Below are positions 56,308-64,000 of a DNA stretch of 64,000 bases, piece after piece. The notes under the pieces are model-generated. The model did not search any database. It saw nothing but the letters and a program-made list of their open reading frames with translations, and was not told where the DNA came from. This DNA comes from Blattabacterium cuenoti BPAA (GTDB lineage: Bacteria > Bacteroidota > Bacteroidia > Flavobacteriales > Blattabacteriaceae): contig NC_020510.1 in NCBI RefSeq assembly GCF_000348805.1, forward strand, positions 62,001 through 126,000, written 5' to 3'. The position numbers and the translations under genes are program-made. Every line of letters starts with the position of its first letter. The stretch's first letter is position 1.

Positions 56308-58158
56308 AACACTTAAATCTGAAGGAGAAATTCCACTAATTCTTGAAGCTTGAGCTAATGATATTGGACGATAATAATCTAATTTTTCTTTTGCTTCTGA
56401 AGAAAGAGATTTAATTGATTTGTAATCAAAATTATTTGGAATTTTAAGATTTTCCAATTTCAATAGTTTTTTTGCATTTTCTTTTTCTCTATCTATATAT
56501 CCTTTATATTTGATTCTAATAGAAACTTGTTCCAATATTTCCTGGGAAAAATCATTTTTTTTAATTTCTTCCATTAAAAGTGGAAGAGATATAATATCTT
56601 GAATATCAATTTCAGAACGAGATAAAATAGTTCCTATTTTTTTATCATGACATATTGGAGTAGACTTTTTAGCATTTAAAATAGGATTTATAGTCTTCGG
56701 ATCAAAATTTATATTTTGAAATAAAGACATACATTTTTCTATTTTAGATTTTTTTTGATCTAACATTCTCATTTTTTTTTCTGAAATTAAACCTATATTG
56801 TATCCCATATGGGTCAATCTTTCATCAGCATTATCTTGTCGCAATAACATCCTATATTCTGCTCTTGAAGTGAACATTCTATAAGGTTCTTTTGTTCCTT
56901 TTGTTACCAAATCATCTATTAAAACTCCAATATAAGCCTGATTTCTTTTGAGAAGGAATGGTTCTTTTTCATGAATTTTTAAATGAACATTAATTCCTGC
57001 CATTAATCCTTGTGCCGCCGCTTCTTCATATCCAGTTGTTCCATTAATTTGTCCAGCAAAAAAAAGATTTTCTATAATTTTACTTTCTAAAGTTACCTTT
57101 AATTGTTCTGGTGGAAAATAATCATATTCGATAGCATATCCAGGTTTTAATATTTTTACTTTTTCAAACCCTGGAACTAGTTTCAAAGATTGATATTGTA
57201 TTTTTTCTGGGAAAGAGGTAGAAAAACCATTTACATATACTTCTACAGTATTCCATCCTTCTGGTTCAACAAAAATCGTATGTTCTTTTTTATCTGAAAA
57301 TCGGAAAACTTTTTCTTCTATAGAAGGGCAATATCTAGGACTGATCCCTTGAATAGATCCTGTATAAATTGGTGAATGACTAAAATTATCTCGTATTAAA
57401 TCATGTACTTTTTGATTGGTATAAGTAATATAACATTTTTTTTGTTGTTTCAATTTTTTCGGATTATAAAAAAAAGAAAATTTTTTCGGATCTTTATCTC
57501 CATTTTGAGATTTCATCTTTTCATAAATTAAAGAACGTCCATCTACTCTTGGCGATGTTCCTGTTTTCATTCTTCCAAATTTAAATCCAAAATTTTTAGT
57601 TAACTGTTCCGTGATCCCTCTTACTTCTTGTTCTGCTATTCTACCTCCATTAATTTCTTTTTTTCCAATATGGATTTTTCCATTTAGAAAAGTTCCATTT
57701 GTAAGTATTACTGACTTTCCTTTAATTTTTAATCCAAAAATAGTTTGGACCCCTTTCACCTTACCTCCTTCTATTATTAAAGATGTTACTGTATCTTGGT
57801 ATAGATCTAATTTATAATTTTTTTCTAAAAAATATTTCCAATAATAGGAAAATAATTTTCTATCACATTGAGCTCTAGGACTCCACATAGCAGGGCCTTT
57901 AGATTTGTTTAACATTCTAAATTGAATTGTGCTAGAATCTGCAACCATTCCAGAAAATCCACCTAAAGCATCTATTTCTCTAATTATTTGACCTTTTGCA
58001 ATTCCTCCTACAGCCGGATTACATGACATTTTACCTATAGTTTGCAAGTTAGTGGTAATAAGTAAAGTTTTAGATCCCATATTAGAAGATGCAGAAGCCG
58101 CTTCAATGCCAGCATGTCCTCCCCCAACCACAATCACATCATATATATCTAAAAACAT
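56284..58158 (-). CDS. mnmG: tRNA uridine 5-carboxymethylaminomethyl enzyme MnmG
   Basis: 624 aa. FAD protein that with MnmE modifies U34. FAD-binding GGGHAGIEAA is at the N-terminus; the conserved CNPAVGGIAKGQIIREIDAL block and the C-terminal helical domain (ARISGISPSDLSVLLIH) are intact. Works on the same wobble uridine as MnmA. Confidence 0.96.
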   Translation of the reverse strand: MFLDIYDVIVVGGGHAGIEAASASSNMGSKTLLITTNLQTIGKMSCNPAVGGIAKGQIIREIDALGGFSGMVADSSTIQFRMLNKSKGPAMWSPRAQCDRKLFSYYWKYFLEKNYKLDLYQDTVTSLIIEGGKVKGVQTIFGLKIKGKSVILTNGTFLNGKIHIGKKEINGGRIAEQEVRGITEQLTKNFGFKFGRMKTGTSPRVDGRSLIYEKMKSQNGDKDPKKFSFFYNPKKLKQQKKCYITYTNQKVHDLIRDNFSHSPIYTGSIQGISPRYCPSIEEKVFRFSDKKEHTIFVEPEGWNTVEVYVNGFSTSFPEKIQYQSLKLVPGFEKVKILKPGYAIEYDYFPPEQLKVTLESKIIENLFFAGQINGTTGYEEAAAQGLMAGINVHLKIHEKEPFLLKRNQAYIGVLIDDLVTKGTKEPYRMFTSRAEYRMLLRQDNADERLTHMGYNIGLISEKKMRMLDQKKSKIEKCMSLFQNINFDPKTINPILNAKKSTPICHDKKIGTILSRSEIDIQDIISLPLLMEEIKKNDFSQEILEQVSIRIKYKGYIDREKENAKKLLKLENLKIPNNFDYKSIKSLSSEAKEKLDYYRPISLAQASRISGISPSDLSVLLIHMGR

Positions 58159-58164
58159 GATTTT

Positions 58165-58584
58165 TTAAAATTGAAATAAATTTAAATAAAACTCTTCTTT
58201 TTTTTTCATTATTCTTTTATCTGTATGATTCTGGTCATCATATCCTAAAAGATGTAACACAGCATGGATCATAACACGTTTCAATTCAAACATGAAAAAT
58301 TGATTCCATCGTTTAGAATTATCATAAATCCGATCTACACTAATAAATACGTCTCCAGAAATGCATTCATTGATAGAATAATTAAATGCAAGTACATCTG
58401 TATAAAAATTTTTTTTCAAATACTTTTGATTCAAATCGAAAAGATAATCATCATTACAAAAAATATAGTTTATATTTCCAATATATCTTCCTTCATTATT
58501 TAATAATATACAGATTTCTTTAATAAAAAAAGATCCTGTTTTAATAATAGGAAAATCAGAAATTTCATAAAATAATTTAATCAT
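58165..58584 (-). CDS. ybeY: Endoribonuclease YbeY
   Basis: 139 aa. Zinc metalloprotein for 16S rRNA maturation and ribosome quality control. The zinc motif HAVLHLLGYDDQNH (HxxxHxxxxxxxxH spacing as in the family) is present, as is FYTDVLAFNY upstream. Located 6 bp upstream of mnmG on the same strand. Confidence 0.93.
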   Translation of the reverse strand: MIKLFYEISDFPIIKTGSFFIKEICILLNNEGRYIGNINYIFCNDDYLFDLNQKYLKKNFYTDVLAFNYSINECISGDVFISVDRIYDNSKRWNQFFMFELKRVMIHAVLHLLGYDDQNHTDKRIMKKKEEFYLNLFQF

Positions 58585-58635
58585 TATAAAATAATATTTT
58601 CTATTTTAGAATAATTTTTTTACATATTACACATT

Positions 58636-59346
58636 TTGATAACGAAAAAAATAATTCCTAATATATTCACTTTATTAAATTTATTTTGTGGATGCATATC
58701 TATTATATTTTTGCAATCAAAAAATTTTAATGATTCTGCTATTTATACTTTATTTTCAATAATTTTTGATTTTTTGGATGGTTTTTGTTCTAGATTGATA
58801 AAAATAGAAAATCTTTTTGGAAAAGAATTAGATTCTCTAGCAGATATGATTTCTTTTGGAATGGTTCCATCTATAACAGTTTTTTTTTTATTGGAAAACA
58901 AAACACCGATTCCATTTATTGAATATTTATCTTTTTTGATTTCCATATTTTCTGCATGTCGTTTAGCTAAATTCAATATTACCCCTTATAAAAATCACAT
59001 TATAGGACTAACAACACCCGTAAATACCTTATTTTTTTCTTCTCTCTCTCTTATAATTACAAATGATATTGTTTCTTTGATCAACAAAAAAAAAATCATA
59101 TATCTTATTGTTATGCTTTTTATGATATTCTTATCCTGTTATCTTTTAGTATCTCAGATAACAATGTTTTCTTTTCATTTTAAAAATTTCTCTTGGAAAA
59201 AGAATAAAATACGTTATATTTTTTTATTGATTAGTACATTTCTTTTATTAACTTTACAAATAATCGCTTTGCCATGTATTATTATTTTTTATATCATAAC
59301 CTCAATCTATTTTCATAGATTGAAAAAAATTCATATAAAAACATGA
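58636..59346 (+). CDS. pssA: CDP-diacylglycerol-serine O-phosphatidyltransferase
   Basis: 236 aa, about seven hydrophobic segments. The CDP-alcohol phosphotransferase motif is present: DG in FLDGFCSRL, then G and two Asp in FGKELDSLADMISFG. Makes phosphatidylserine, precursor of phosphatidylethanolamine. Start is a TTG at 58636, which gives the expected N-terminus IIPNIFTLLNLFCG; no ATG fits. Confidence 0.92.
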   Translation: MITKKIIPNIFTLLNLFCGCISIIFLQSKNFNDSAIYTLFSIIFDFLDGFCSRLIKIENLFGKELDSLADMISFGMVPSITVFFLLENKTPIPFIEYLSFLISIFSACRLAKFNITPYKNHIIGLTTPVNTLFFSSLSLIITNDIVSLINKKKIIYLIVMLFMIFLSCYLLVSQITMFSFHFKNFSWKKNKIRYIFLLISTFLLLTLQIIALPCIIIFYIITSIYFHRLKKIHIKT

Positions 59347-60110
59347 AATTAAAACTTCATCGTCCTATTTGTTTTTTTGATATAGAAGCAACAGGAATCA
59401 ATATAGGAAAAGACAGAATTATAGAAATATCTATATTAAAAATATTTCCCCATGGAAGTCAAGAAGAGAAAACTTGGTTAATTTATCCTGAAATTCCTAT
59501 TCCTCCACAATCAACAGCTATTCATGGTATTAAAGATGAAGATGTGGCAGGAAAACTGAAATTTAAAGATGTAGCTTCTTCCATTTTTAAAATGATTGAA
59601 AATACAGATTTAGCAGGATATAATTCTAATAGATTTGATATCCCAATTTTAGCAGAAGAGATGCTTCGCGCAGGAATGTCTTTTGATATTAAAAAACATC
59701 AAACTATAGATGTTCAAGTTATATTTCATAAAATGGAACCCAGAACCCTTTCTGCTGCTTATAAATACTATTGTAGTAAAGATCTTATGAAAGCTCATAG
59801 TTCTAAAGCTGATACATTGGCCACATACGAAATATTGTTAGCACAATTAGAAAAATATAAAAACTTAAAAAAAGATGTAAAAAGTCTAAATCAATTTTCT
59901 CATCAAAAAAATATAGCAGATCTTGCTGGATTTGTAAAAATAGATGAACAAGGAGATGAAATATTCAATTTTGGAAAATATAAAGGAGAGAAAGTTTTAG
60001 AAATCTTTGAAAGATTTCCAAATTATTATGGATGGATACAAAATTCAGATTTTCCATTATATACAAAAAAAATATTAACAGAAATCAAATTAAAAAAATT
60101 TAATAAATAA
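59343..60110 (+). CDS. DnaQ-like 3'-5' exonuclease (DEDDh)
   Basis: 255 aa. Exo I is FFDIEATG, Exo II lies in AGYNSNRFDIPIL, and Exo III with the catalytic His is in AHSSKADTLATYEI. A C-terminal segment (GDEIFNFGKYKGEKVLEI, then YYGWI) is a small DUF3820-like module found in Bacteroidota exonucleases. It could be the proofreading epsilon subunit or a repair exonuclease. Overlaps pssA by 4 bp. Confidence 0.9.
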   Translation: MKLKLHRPICFFDIEATGINIGKDRIIEISILKIFPHGSQEEKTWLIYPEIPIPPQSTAIHGIKDEDVAGKLKFKDVASSIFKMIENTDLAGYNSNRFDIPILAEEMLRAGMSFDIKKHQTIDVQVIFHKMEPRTLSAAYKYYCSKDLMKAHSSKADTLATYEILLAQLEKYKNLKKDVKSLNQFSHQKNIADLAGFVKIDEQGDEIFNFGKYKGEKVLEIFERFPNYYGWIQNSDFPLYTKKILTEIKLKKFNK

Positions 60111-60114
60111 AAAC

Positions 60115-61965
60115 CTATTCTTGAGTAAGATCCTTCAATTTTTTTGATATAAAATCCATCAAATTTTTTCCATGTAATAAATCTTTGGATAAAAGAGTTA
60201 AGTTTAAAGCTTCTTGGATCATTTTTTTTCTTTCTTCTTCCGAAGTTTCTTTTAATATTTTTTTCATAAAAATATGATTTGTATTGACTATCAATTGATA
60301 ATATTGATCTTTTTCTACTATGTCTTTTCCCATAGTAAAATTCATTTCTTTGATTCTTCTTAAATATTCTGGAATGATAATTAAAAAAGGAGAATCTTTT
60401 TTGGACAAATCTTCTAATTGTATGGAAAATTTGTATTTTTCCATGATATAATGCTGAATCGAATTTTTTAAATTTTGTTTTTCTTGTTCAGAAAGCTCTG
60501 AATGAGGTTTTTCCTTTTTTTCAAAATTAATTAATTTATCAATATGATCCGAATCTACTCGGACAAAACAGAGATCTTGATAAGACAATTCTAATTTCTG
60601 TATTAAATGAACTGAAAGTGGACTATCAAAAATCAAAACTTCGTAGCATCTATCTATAACTTCTTTGATAGAACCATATTGTTTATCTGGGTCTGAAGAA
60701 TAAAGGAAAACAATTTTTCCTTCTTTATTTTTTTGAGTTTCTTTTATTTTTTCCCTAAATTCTTCCAATGTAAAATAATTCTTGTCTAGAGTAGAAAAAA
60801 GAAAAAATTTGATAACTTTATCAAAGAAATTTTGTGTGCTAACCATTCCATATTCTACTATAATTTTGAAATTATTCCATTTTTTTTGAAAATCTTCTCT
60901 GTTTTTTCTAAACATAAAATCTAGCTTATCAGCTACTTTTCTTGTTATATATTTAGATATATTTTTAACAGATGTATCAAATTGTAAATGAGAACGTGAC
61001 ACGTTAAGAGGTATATCTTTAGAATCTATAACGCCTCTTAATAAACTAAGAAAATCTGGAACAATTCCCTCTAAGTTATCCGTAATATAAATCTGATTTT
61101 GATACAAATGGATTTTATCTTTTTGTATGTCTATTCTTTTTCCTATTCTAGGAAAATATAAAATTCCTGTTAAATGAAAAGGATGATCTATATTTAAATG
61201 AATCCAAAATAAAGGTTCTTCTAATTGATTTGGATATAATTCATGATAAAAATCTAAATAATTTTTATCGTCCAACTGAAGTGGATTTTTTTTCCAAGCA
61301 GGATTAATATTATTGATAACAATTTCTTTTTCCTCTTTTGATTTCGAGGATAAAGAAATTGTTATAGGCATAAATTTACAGTATTTCTGTAATAACTTTA
61401 AAATACGATCATATTCTAAAAATTCTTTACTCTCTTCATCATTCAAATACAGAATAATTTCTGTTCCTCTATCTCTTTTTTCAATCTCTTTCATGATGAA
61501 ATTTGGATCTCCTTCGCAAGACCAAAATATAGAAGAGGCGTTTTTTTTATAAGATTGAGTTAATATCATAACTTTCTTTGCCACCATAAAAGAAGAATAA
61601 AAACCTAATCCAAAATGTCCAATAATATTAGAGGAATCCGTTGTAGATATATTTTTATATTTTTTAATAAACTCTTCAGCTCCAGAAAAAGCGATTTGAT
61701 TAATATATTTATTCACTTCCTCTTGAGTCATTCCGATTCCATTATCTAGAATATGAAGAGTCTTATTTATTTTATCTATGATAATTTTAACTTTAAAATC
61801 ATCAATAATATCATACAAATTTTCTAATTTTATTAAAGTTTTTAATTTTACAATAGCATCTATTGCATTAGAAACTAATTCACGTAAGAAAATTTCTTGA
61901 TTTGAATAAAGAAATTTTTTAATAATAGGAAAAATATTATCTGAAGTAACACTAATTTTATTCAT
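60115..61965 (-). CDS. htpG: HtpG (Hsp90) chaperone
   Basis: 616 aa from the ATG at 61965 (MNKISVTSDNIFPIIKKF); a longer open frame to 61992 adds only hydrophobic residues. GHKL ATPase motifs are LRELVSNAIDAI, DNGIGM and IGHFGLGFYSSFM. Middle and C-terminal dimerisation domains follow; the middle has the catalytic-loop Arg region DIPLNVSRSHLQ. With ClpC, GrpE and DnaJ it makes this window rich in proteostasis genes. Confidence 0.95.
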   Translation of the reverse strand: MNKISVTSDNIFPIIKKFLYSNQEIFLRELVSNAIDAIVKLKTLIKLENLYDIIDDFKVKIIIDKINKTLHILDNGIGMTQEEVNKYINQIAFSGAEEFIKKYKNISTTDSSNIIGHFGLGFYSSFMVAKKVMILTQSYKKNASSIFWSCEGDPNFIMKEIEKRDRGTEIILYLNDEESKEFLEYDRILKLLQKYCKFMPITISLSSKSKEEKEIVINNINPAWKKNPLQLDDKNYLDFYHELYPNQLEEPLFWIHLNIDHPFHLTGILYFPRIGKRIDIQKDKIHLYQNQIYITDNLEGIVPDFLSLLRGVIDSKDIPLNVSRSHLQFDTSVKNISKYITRKVADKLDFMFRKNREDFQKKWNNFKIIVEYGMVSTQNFFDKVIKFFLFSTLDKNYFTLEEFREKIKETQKNKEGKIVFLYSSDPDKQYGSIKEVIDRCYEVLIFDSPLSVHLIQKLELSYQDLCFVRVDSDHIDKLINFEKKEKPHSELSEQEKQNLKNSIQHYIMEKYKFSIQLEDLSKKDSPFLIIIPEYLRRIKEMNFTMGKDIVEKDQYYQLIVNTNHIFMKKILKETSEEERKKMIQEALNLTLLSKDLLHGKNLMDFISKKLKDLTQE

Positions 61966-62036
61966 ACATATAAAAATTATCATCCCATACATTTCTCTCT
62001 AAATATAAATAAGAGACTATGTCAGTTTTATCCTCA

Positions 62037-62972
62037 TTATTCAAAAAAACAATTTACAAATTTTTTTCCATCAAATACTTTTAAATCTTGTATTTTCTCT
62101 CCTATTCCCAAATATTGAATAGGAATTTTAAATTGATCCATAATTCCTATTACTACTCCTCCTTTGGCTGTTCCTTCTATTTTCGTTAAAATAATAGAAG
62201 AAATTTGAACAAAATAGGTAAATTTTCGAACCTGTTCAAGAGCATTTTGACCAGTTGTTGCATCTAAAATCAGCATAATATCATGAGGAGGTTCAGATGT
62301 TATTTTTTTGATGACTCTACTTATTTTAGATAGCTCTTCCATAAGATTAATTCGATTTTGTAATCGACCAGCCGTATCAATTAGAACCACATCTTTTTTT
62401 TTGGATTTTGCAGATTGCAAAGTATCATATACTACAGAAGCTGGATCCGCATTCATATGTTGTTTGATTAAAGGAACTCCAGCTTTATTTGCCCAAATTT
62501 CAATCTGATCGATAGCAGCAGCTCTAAATGTATCTGCAGCACCTATGATGACATGAAACCCTTTTTTTTTTAGAAAAAAAGCTAACTTTCCAATTGTAGT
62601 TGTTTTTCCTACTCCATTCACTCCTACTATCAAGATTACATATGGTTTTTTGTTCTTATTCTTGATTTTTGTTTCTAAACAAACATTTTCAATTTCTATA
62701 AGATTTTCAATTTCTTCTTTAAGAAGATTATAAATATCCTGCGAATTTTTATATTTTTCTTTTTGAATTCTTTTTTCTAAATTGTTAATAATTTTTATAG
62801 TAGTTTGTGTTCCTATATCTGCAGATAATAATATCTCTTCTATATGATCAAGAATGTCAATATCTATTTTTGATTTTTTCGAAAAAAGATTTTTGATTTT
62901 TTCGAAAAAAGATCCTCTAGTTTTTTTTAATTCAAAATTGAATATTTTATTTGTTTCTTTCTTAAAAAACAT
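62037..62972 (-). CDS. ftsY: Signal recognition particle receptor FtsY
   Basis: 311-aa SRP GTPase, near-minimal N-terminal A region. NG domain: G1 GVNGVGKTTT (117-126), DTFRAAA (147-153), G3 DTAGR (199-203) and G4 TKIEGTAKGG (263-272). G4 is normally TKLD; here the guanine-reading Asp is Glu (codon GAA). Targets ribosomes making membrane proteins. A 23-bp repeat read in two frames lies in the N region. It overlaps DUF4295 by 1 bp. Confidence 0.95.
   Translation of the reverse strand: MFFKKETNKIFNFELKKTRGSFFEKIKNLFSKKSKIDIDILDHIEEILLSADIGTQTTIKIINNLEKRIQKEKYKNSQDIYNLLKEEIENLIEIENVCLETKIKNKNKKPYVILIVGVNGVGKTTTIGKLAFFLKKKGFHVIIGAADTFRAAAIDQIEIWANKAGVPLIKQHMNADPASVVYDTLQSAKSKKKDVVLIDTAGRLQNRINLMEELSKISRVIKKITSEPPHDIMLILDATTGQNALEQVRKFTYFVQISSIILTKIEGTAKGGVVIGIMDQFKIPIQYLGIGEKIQDLKVFDGKKFVNCFFE
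62866..62911 (-). repeat. Two tandem exact 23-bp units inside ftsY, read in different frames
   Basis: Units at 62866-62888 and 62889-62911 are identical, each containing the 14-bp palindrome TTTTTTCGAAAAAA. As 23 is not a multiple of three, the first-translated copy reads FFEKIKN and the next reads LFSKKSKI. Confidence 0.85.
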
Positions 62973-63139
62973 TATAATTCATTACTTTTCTTAAAAAAAA
63001 TATTGATTCTTTCATCAGAATAAATCATTTTATTCTCAAAAGTATAACACCCTGTTTTTTTAGATTTAACTATTCTTATGGCTAAAGTCATTTTTTTTGA
63101 AATCTTTTTTTTTTGATTATTTCCACCCTTTTTAGACAT
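62972..63139 (-). CDS. DUF4295 family small protein
   Basis: 55 aa, ATG at 63139. Starts MSKKGGNNQKKKISKKMTLA and continues with a KSKKTGCYTFENKMI segment, matching DUF4295, a Bacteroidota-specific small basic family encoded between rpmG and ftsY. The stop and the ftsY ATG share a base. Its fixed place beside ribosomal protein genes suggests a ribosome-linked role, not demonstrated. Confidence 0.85.
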   Translation of the reverse strand: MSKKGGNNQKKKISKKMTLAIRIVKSKKTGCYTFENKMIYSDERINIFFKKSNEL

Positions 63140-63154
63140 TGATTGTGAATTTTA

Positions 63155-63337
63155 TTATTTAATTTCCTTATGAATTGTATATTTCCTTAATATTGGATTA
63201 TATTTTTTTAGTTCAATTCTGTTCGGAGTATTTTTTTTATTTTTTGTTGTTACATATCTAGAACAACCAGAAATTCCAATTTTTCTTTGTTCAGTACATT
63301 CTAATATAACTTGTATCCTGTTTCCCCTTTTTCCCAT
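63155..63337 (-). CDS. rpmG: 50S ribosomal protein L33
   Basis: 60 aa, diagnostic [13 protein letters not shown] and [19 protein letters not shown]. It lacks the two CxxC pairs of the zinc-binding form, so it is the cysteine-minus version. Lies 2 bp downstream of rpmB. Confidence 0.96.
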   Translation of the reverse strand: MGKRGNRIQVILECTEQRKIGISGCSRYVTTKNKKNTPNRIELKKYNPILRKYTIHKEIK

Positions 63338-63339
63338 TT

Positions 63340-63567
63340 TTAATATTTATATTTAAAACGTTTTAAAACTTTTTCTATCCCTATTTTATTGATAAGTTTC
63401 ACAGTAGAAACGCAAATTCTTAAAGTAATCCACTTTTTTTCTTGTGTTAAAAAAAAACGTTTTTTACATAAATTAATGTTAAATCGACGTTTTTTTTTGT
63501 TATTTGCATGAGAAACTCTATTTCCTATCATTGATTTTTTTCCTGTCAATTCACAAATCTTGGACAT
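63340..63567 (-). CDS. rpmB: 50S ribosomal protein L28
   Basis: 75 aa from the ATG at 63567 ([20 protein letters not shown]), the standard L28 start; upstream open frame to 63672 is hydrophobic and overlaps the divergent yeb[18 protein letters not shown] and [15 protein letters not shown] are family segments. First gene of the rpmB-rpmG-DUF4295-ftsY run. Confidence 0.96.
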   Translation of the reverse strand: MSKICELTGKKSMIGNRVSHANNKKKRRFNINLCKKRFFLTQEKKWITLRICVSTVKLINKIGIEKVLKRFKYKY

Positions 63568-63655
63568 AATAATTTTTTTCTTTAAATTGTTTAACATTGA
63601 TAGATAGAATGACAATATAATAAATTTATATAAAAAAATAATATAAAAACATTTC

Positions 63656-64000
63656 ATGTCAGGACACAGCAAATGGTCAAATATACAACATCGAAAATCA
63701 AATCAAGATTTCAAAAAATCCAAAAAATTTTCTAAAATTATTAAAGAAATTTCTATAGCTGTAAAAAAATCAGGAACAAATAATTCTCGTTTTAGAAATG
63801 CAATTTTAAATGCAAGATCAGTAAATATCCCTAAAAATACCATAGAAAAAGCTATAAAAAAAGCTTTACAAATCAAAACAGATAATTTTAAAGATTTAAA
63901 TTTAGAAGGACTAATTCATGGAATCAGTATAATTATAGAATGTATGACGAATAAAAATATTAGAACGATTTCCAATATTAGAACACTATTGAATAAAAAT
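63656..64000 (+). CDS. yebC: YebC/PmpR family (TACO1-like) protein, 5' part
   Basis: ATG at 63656 and open to the window end (115 codons), so the 3' end is missing. The N-terminus [18 protein letters not shown] is diagnostic. The KTGTK-like middle is intact, with [15 protein letters not shown]. Family members are DNA-binding regulators or translation factors easing ribosome stalls. Divergent from rpmB, 88 bp apart. Confidence 0.95.
   Translation, partial: MSGHSKWSNIQHRKSNQDFKKSKKFSKIIKEISIAVKKSGTNNSRFRNAILNARSVNIPKNTIEKAIKKALQIKTDNFKDLNLEGLIHGISIIIECMTNKNIRTISNIRTLLNKN

Noticed and set aside
63155..63337. L33 without zinc cysteines as unusual
   Set aside because: The cysteine-minus form is a standard variant.
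1..64000. Long poly-A and poly-T tracts as sites of frameshifted pseudogenes
   Set aside because: I followed the frames across them and found no split or broken known gene.
1..64000. CRISPR arrays, insertion sequences, prophage or defence islands
   Set aside because: No spaced direct repeats, transposase motifs or phage genes are visible.

Overview
This window looks like chromosome from a strongly reduced Flavobacteriales endosymbiont, most probably a Blattabacterium-type cockroach symbiont. The DNA is very AT-rich. Genes are packed tightly with many 1-40 bp overlaps, start sites lack clear Shine-Dalgarno sequences, and I see no transposon, prophage, CRISPR or restriction gene. Bacteroidota signatures are an alternative complex III operon (actA-F), paired M16 peptidases, a GYDIA-type GHMP kinase, a DUF3127 protein, a DUF4295-rpmG-rpmB cluster, an ATP synthase operon without atpD/atpC, and TAnnTTTG promoter elements. 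The species assignment is inference; no database was searched.

Layout. 1-8 kb: the 3' end of dnaX, a ClpC-type unfoldase lacking its N domain, nth, then a leftward block (DUF3127 protein, SPFH protein, SufT-like factor, two M16 peptidases). 8-16 kb: alternative complex III, a quinol:cytochrome c oxidoreductase. 16-19 kb: Ktr/Trk potassium uptake, then the only long non-coding gap, which holds a probable and strikingly small RNase P RNA. 19-24 kb: tsaB, nadE, folE, cysS and a trans-sulfuration enzyme. 24-29 kb: atpBEFHAG. 29-33 kb: trpS, grpE-dnaJ behind a sigma-54-like promoter, mnmA. 33-40 kb: a complete ilvD-ilvB-ilvN-ilvC-ilvA block, then tRNA-Leu(GAG). 40-50 kb: dapB, lepB, rhomboid, mutL, ribH, a TPR protein, gldE-like, mutY, HU, a 29-aa basic peptide, RNase G and tRNA-Leu(UAG). 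50-64 kb: gltA, a GHMP kinase, fabD, tatD, fumC, a tiny membrane ORF, a DivIC/FtsB-like gene, mnmG, ybeY, pssA, an exonuclease, htpG, ftsY, DUF4295, rpmG, rpmB and the 5' end of yebC.

Together the genes describe a respiring cell (complex III, F-type ATPase, citrate synthase, fumarase) that keeps branched-chain amino acid and diaminopimelate synthesis, a nutritional symbiont profile, with core translation, tRNA modification, chaperone, secretion and division functions. Every protein gene fully inside the window has an open frame. Reduction shows as lost domains: ClpC N domain, the Nth iron-sulfur cluster, the IlvN C-terminal domain, and apparently the specificity domain of RNase P RNA.
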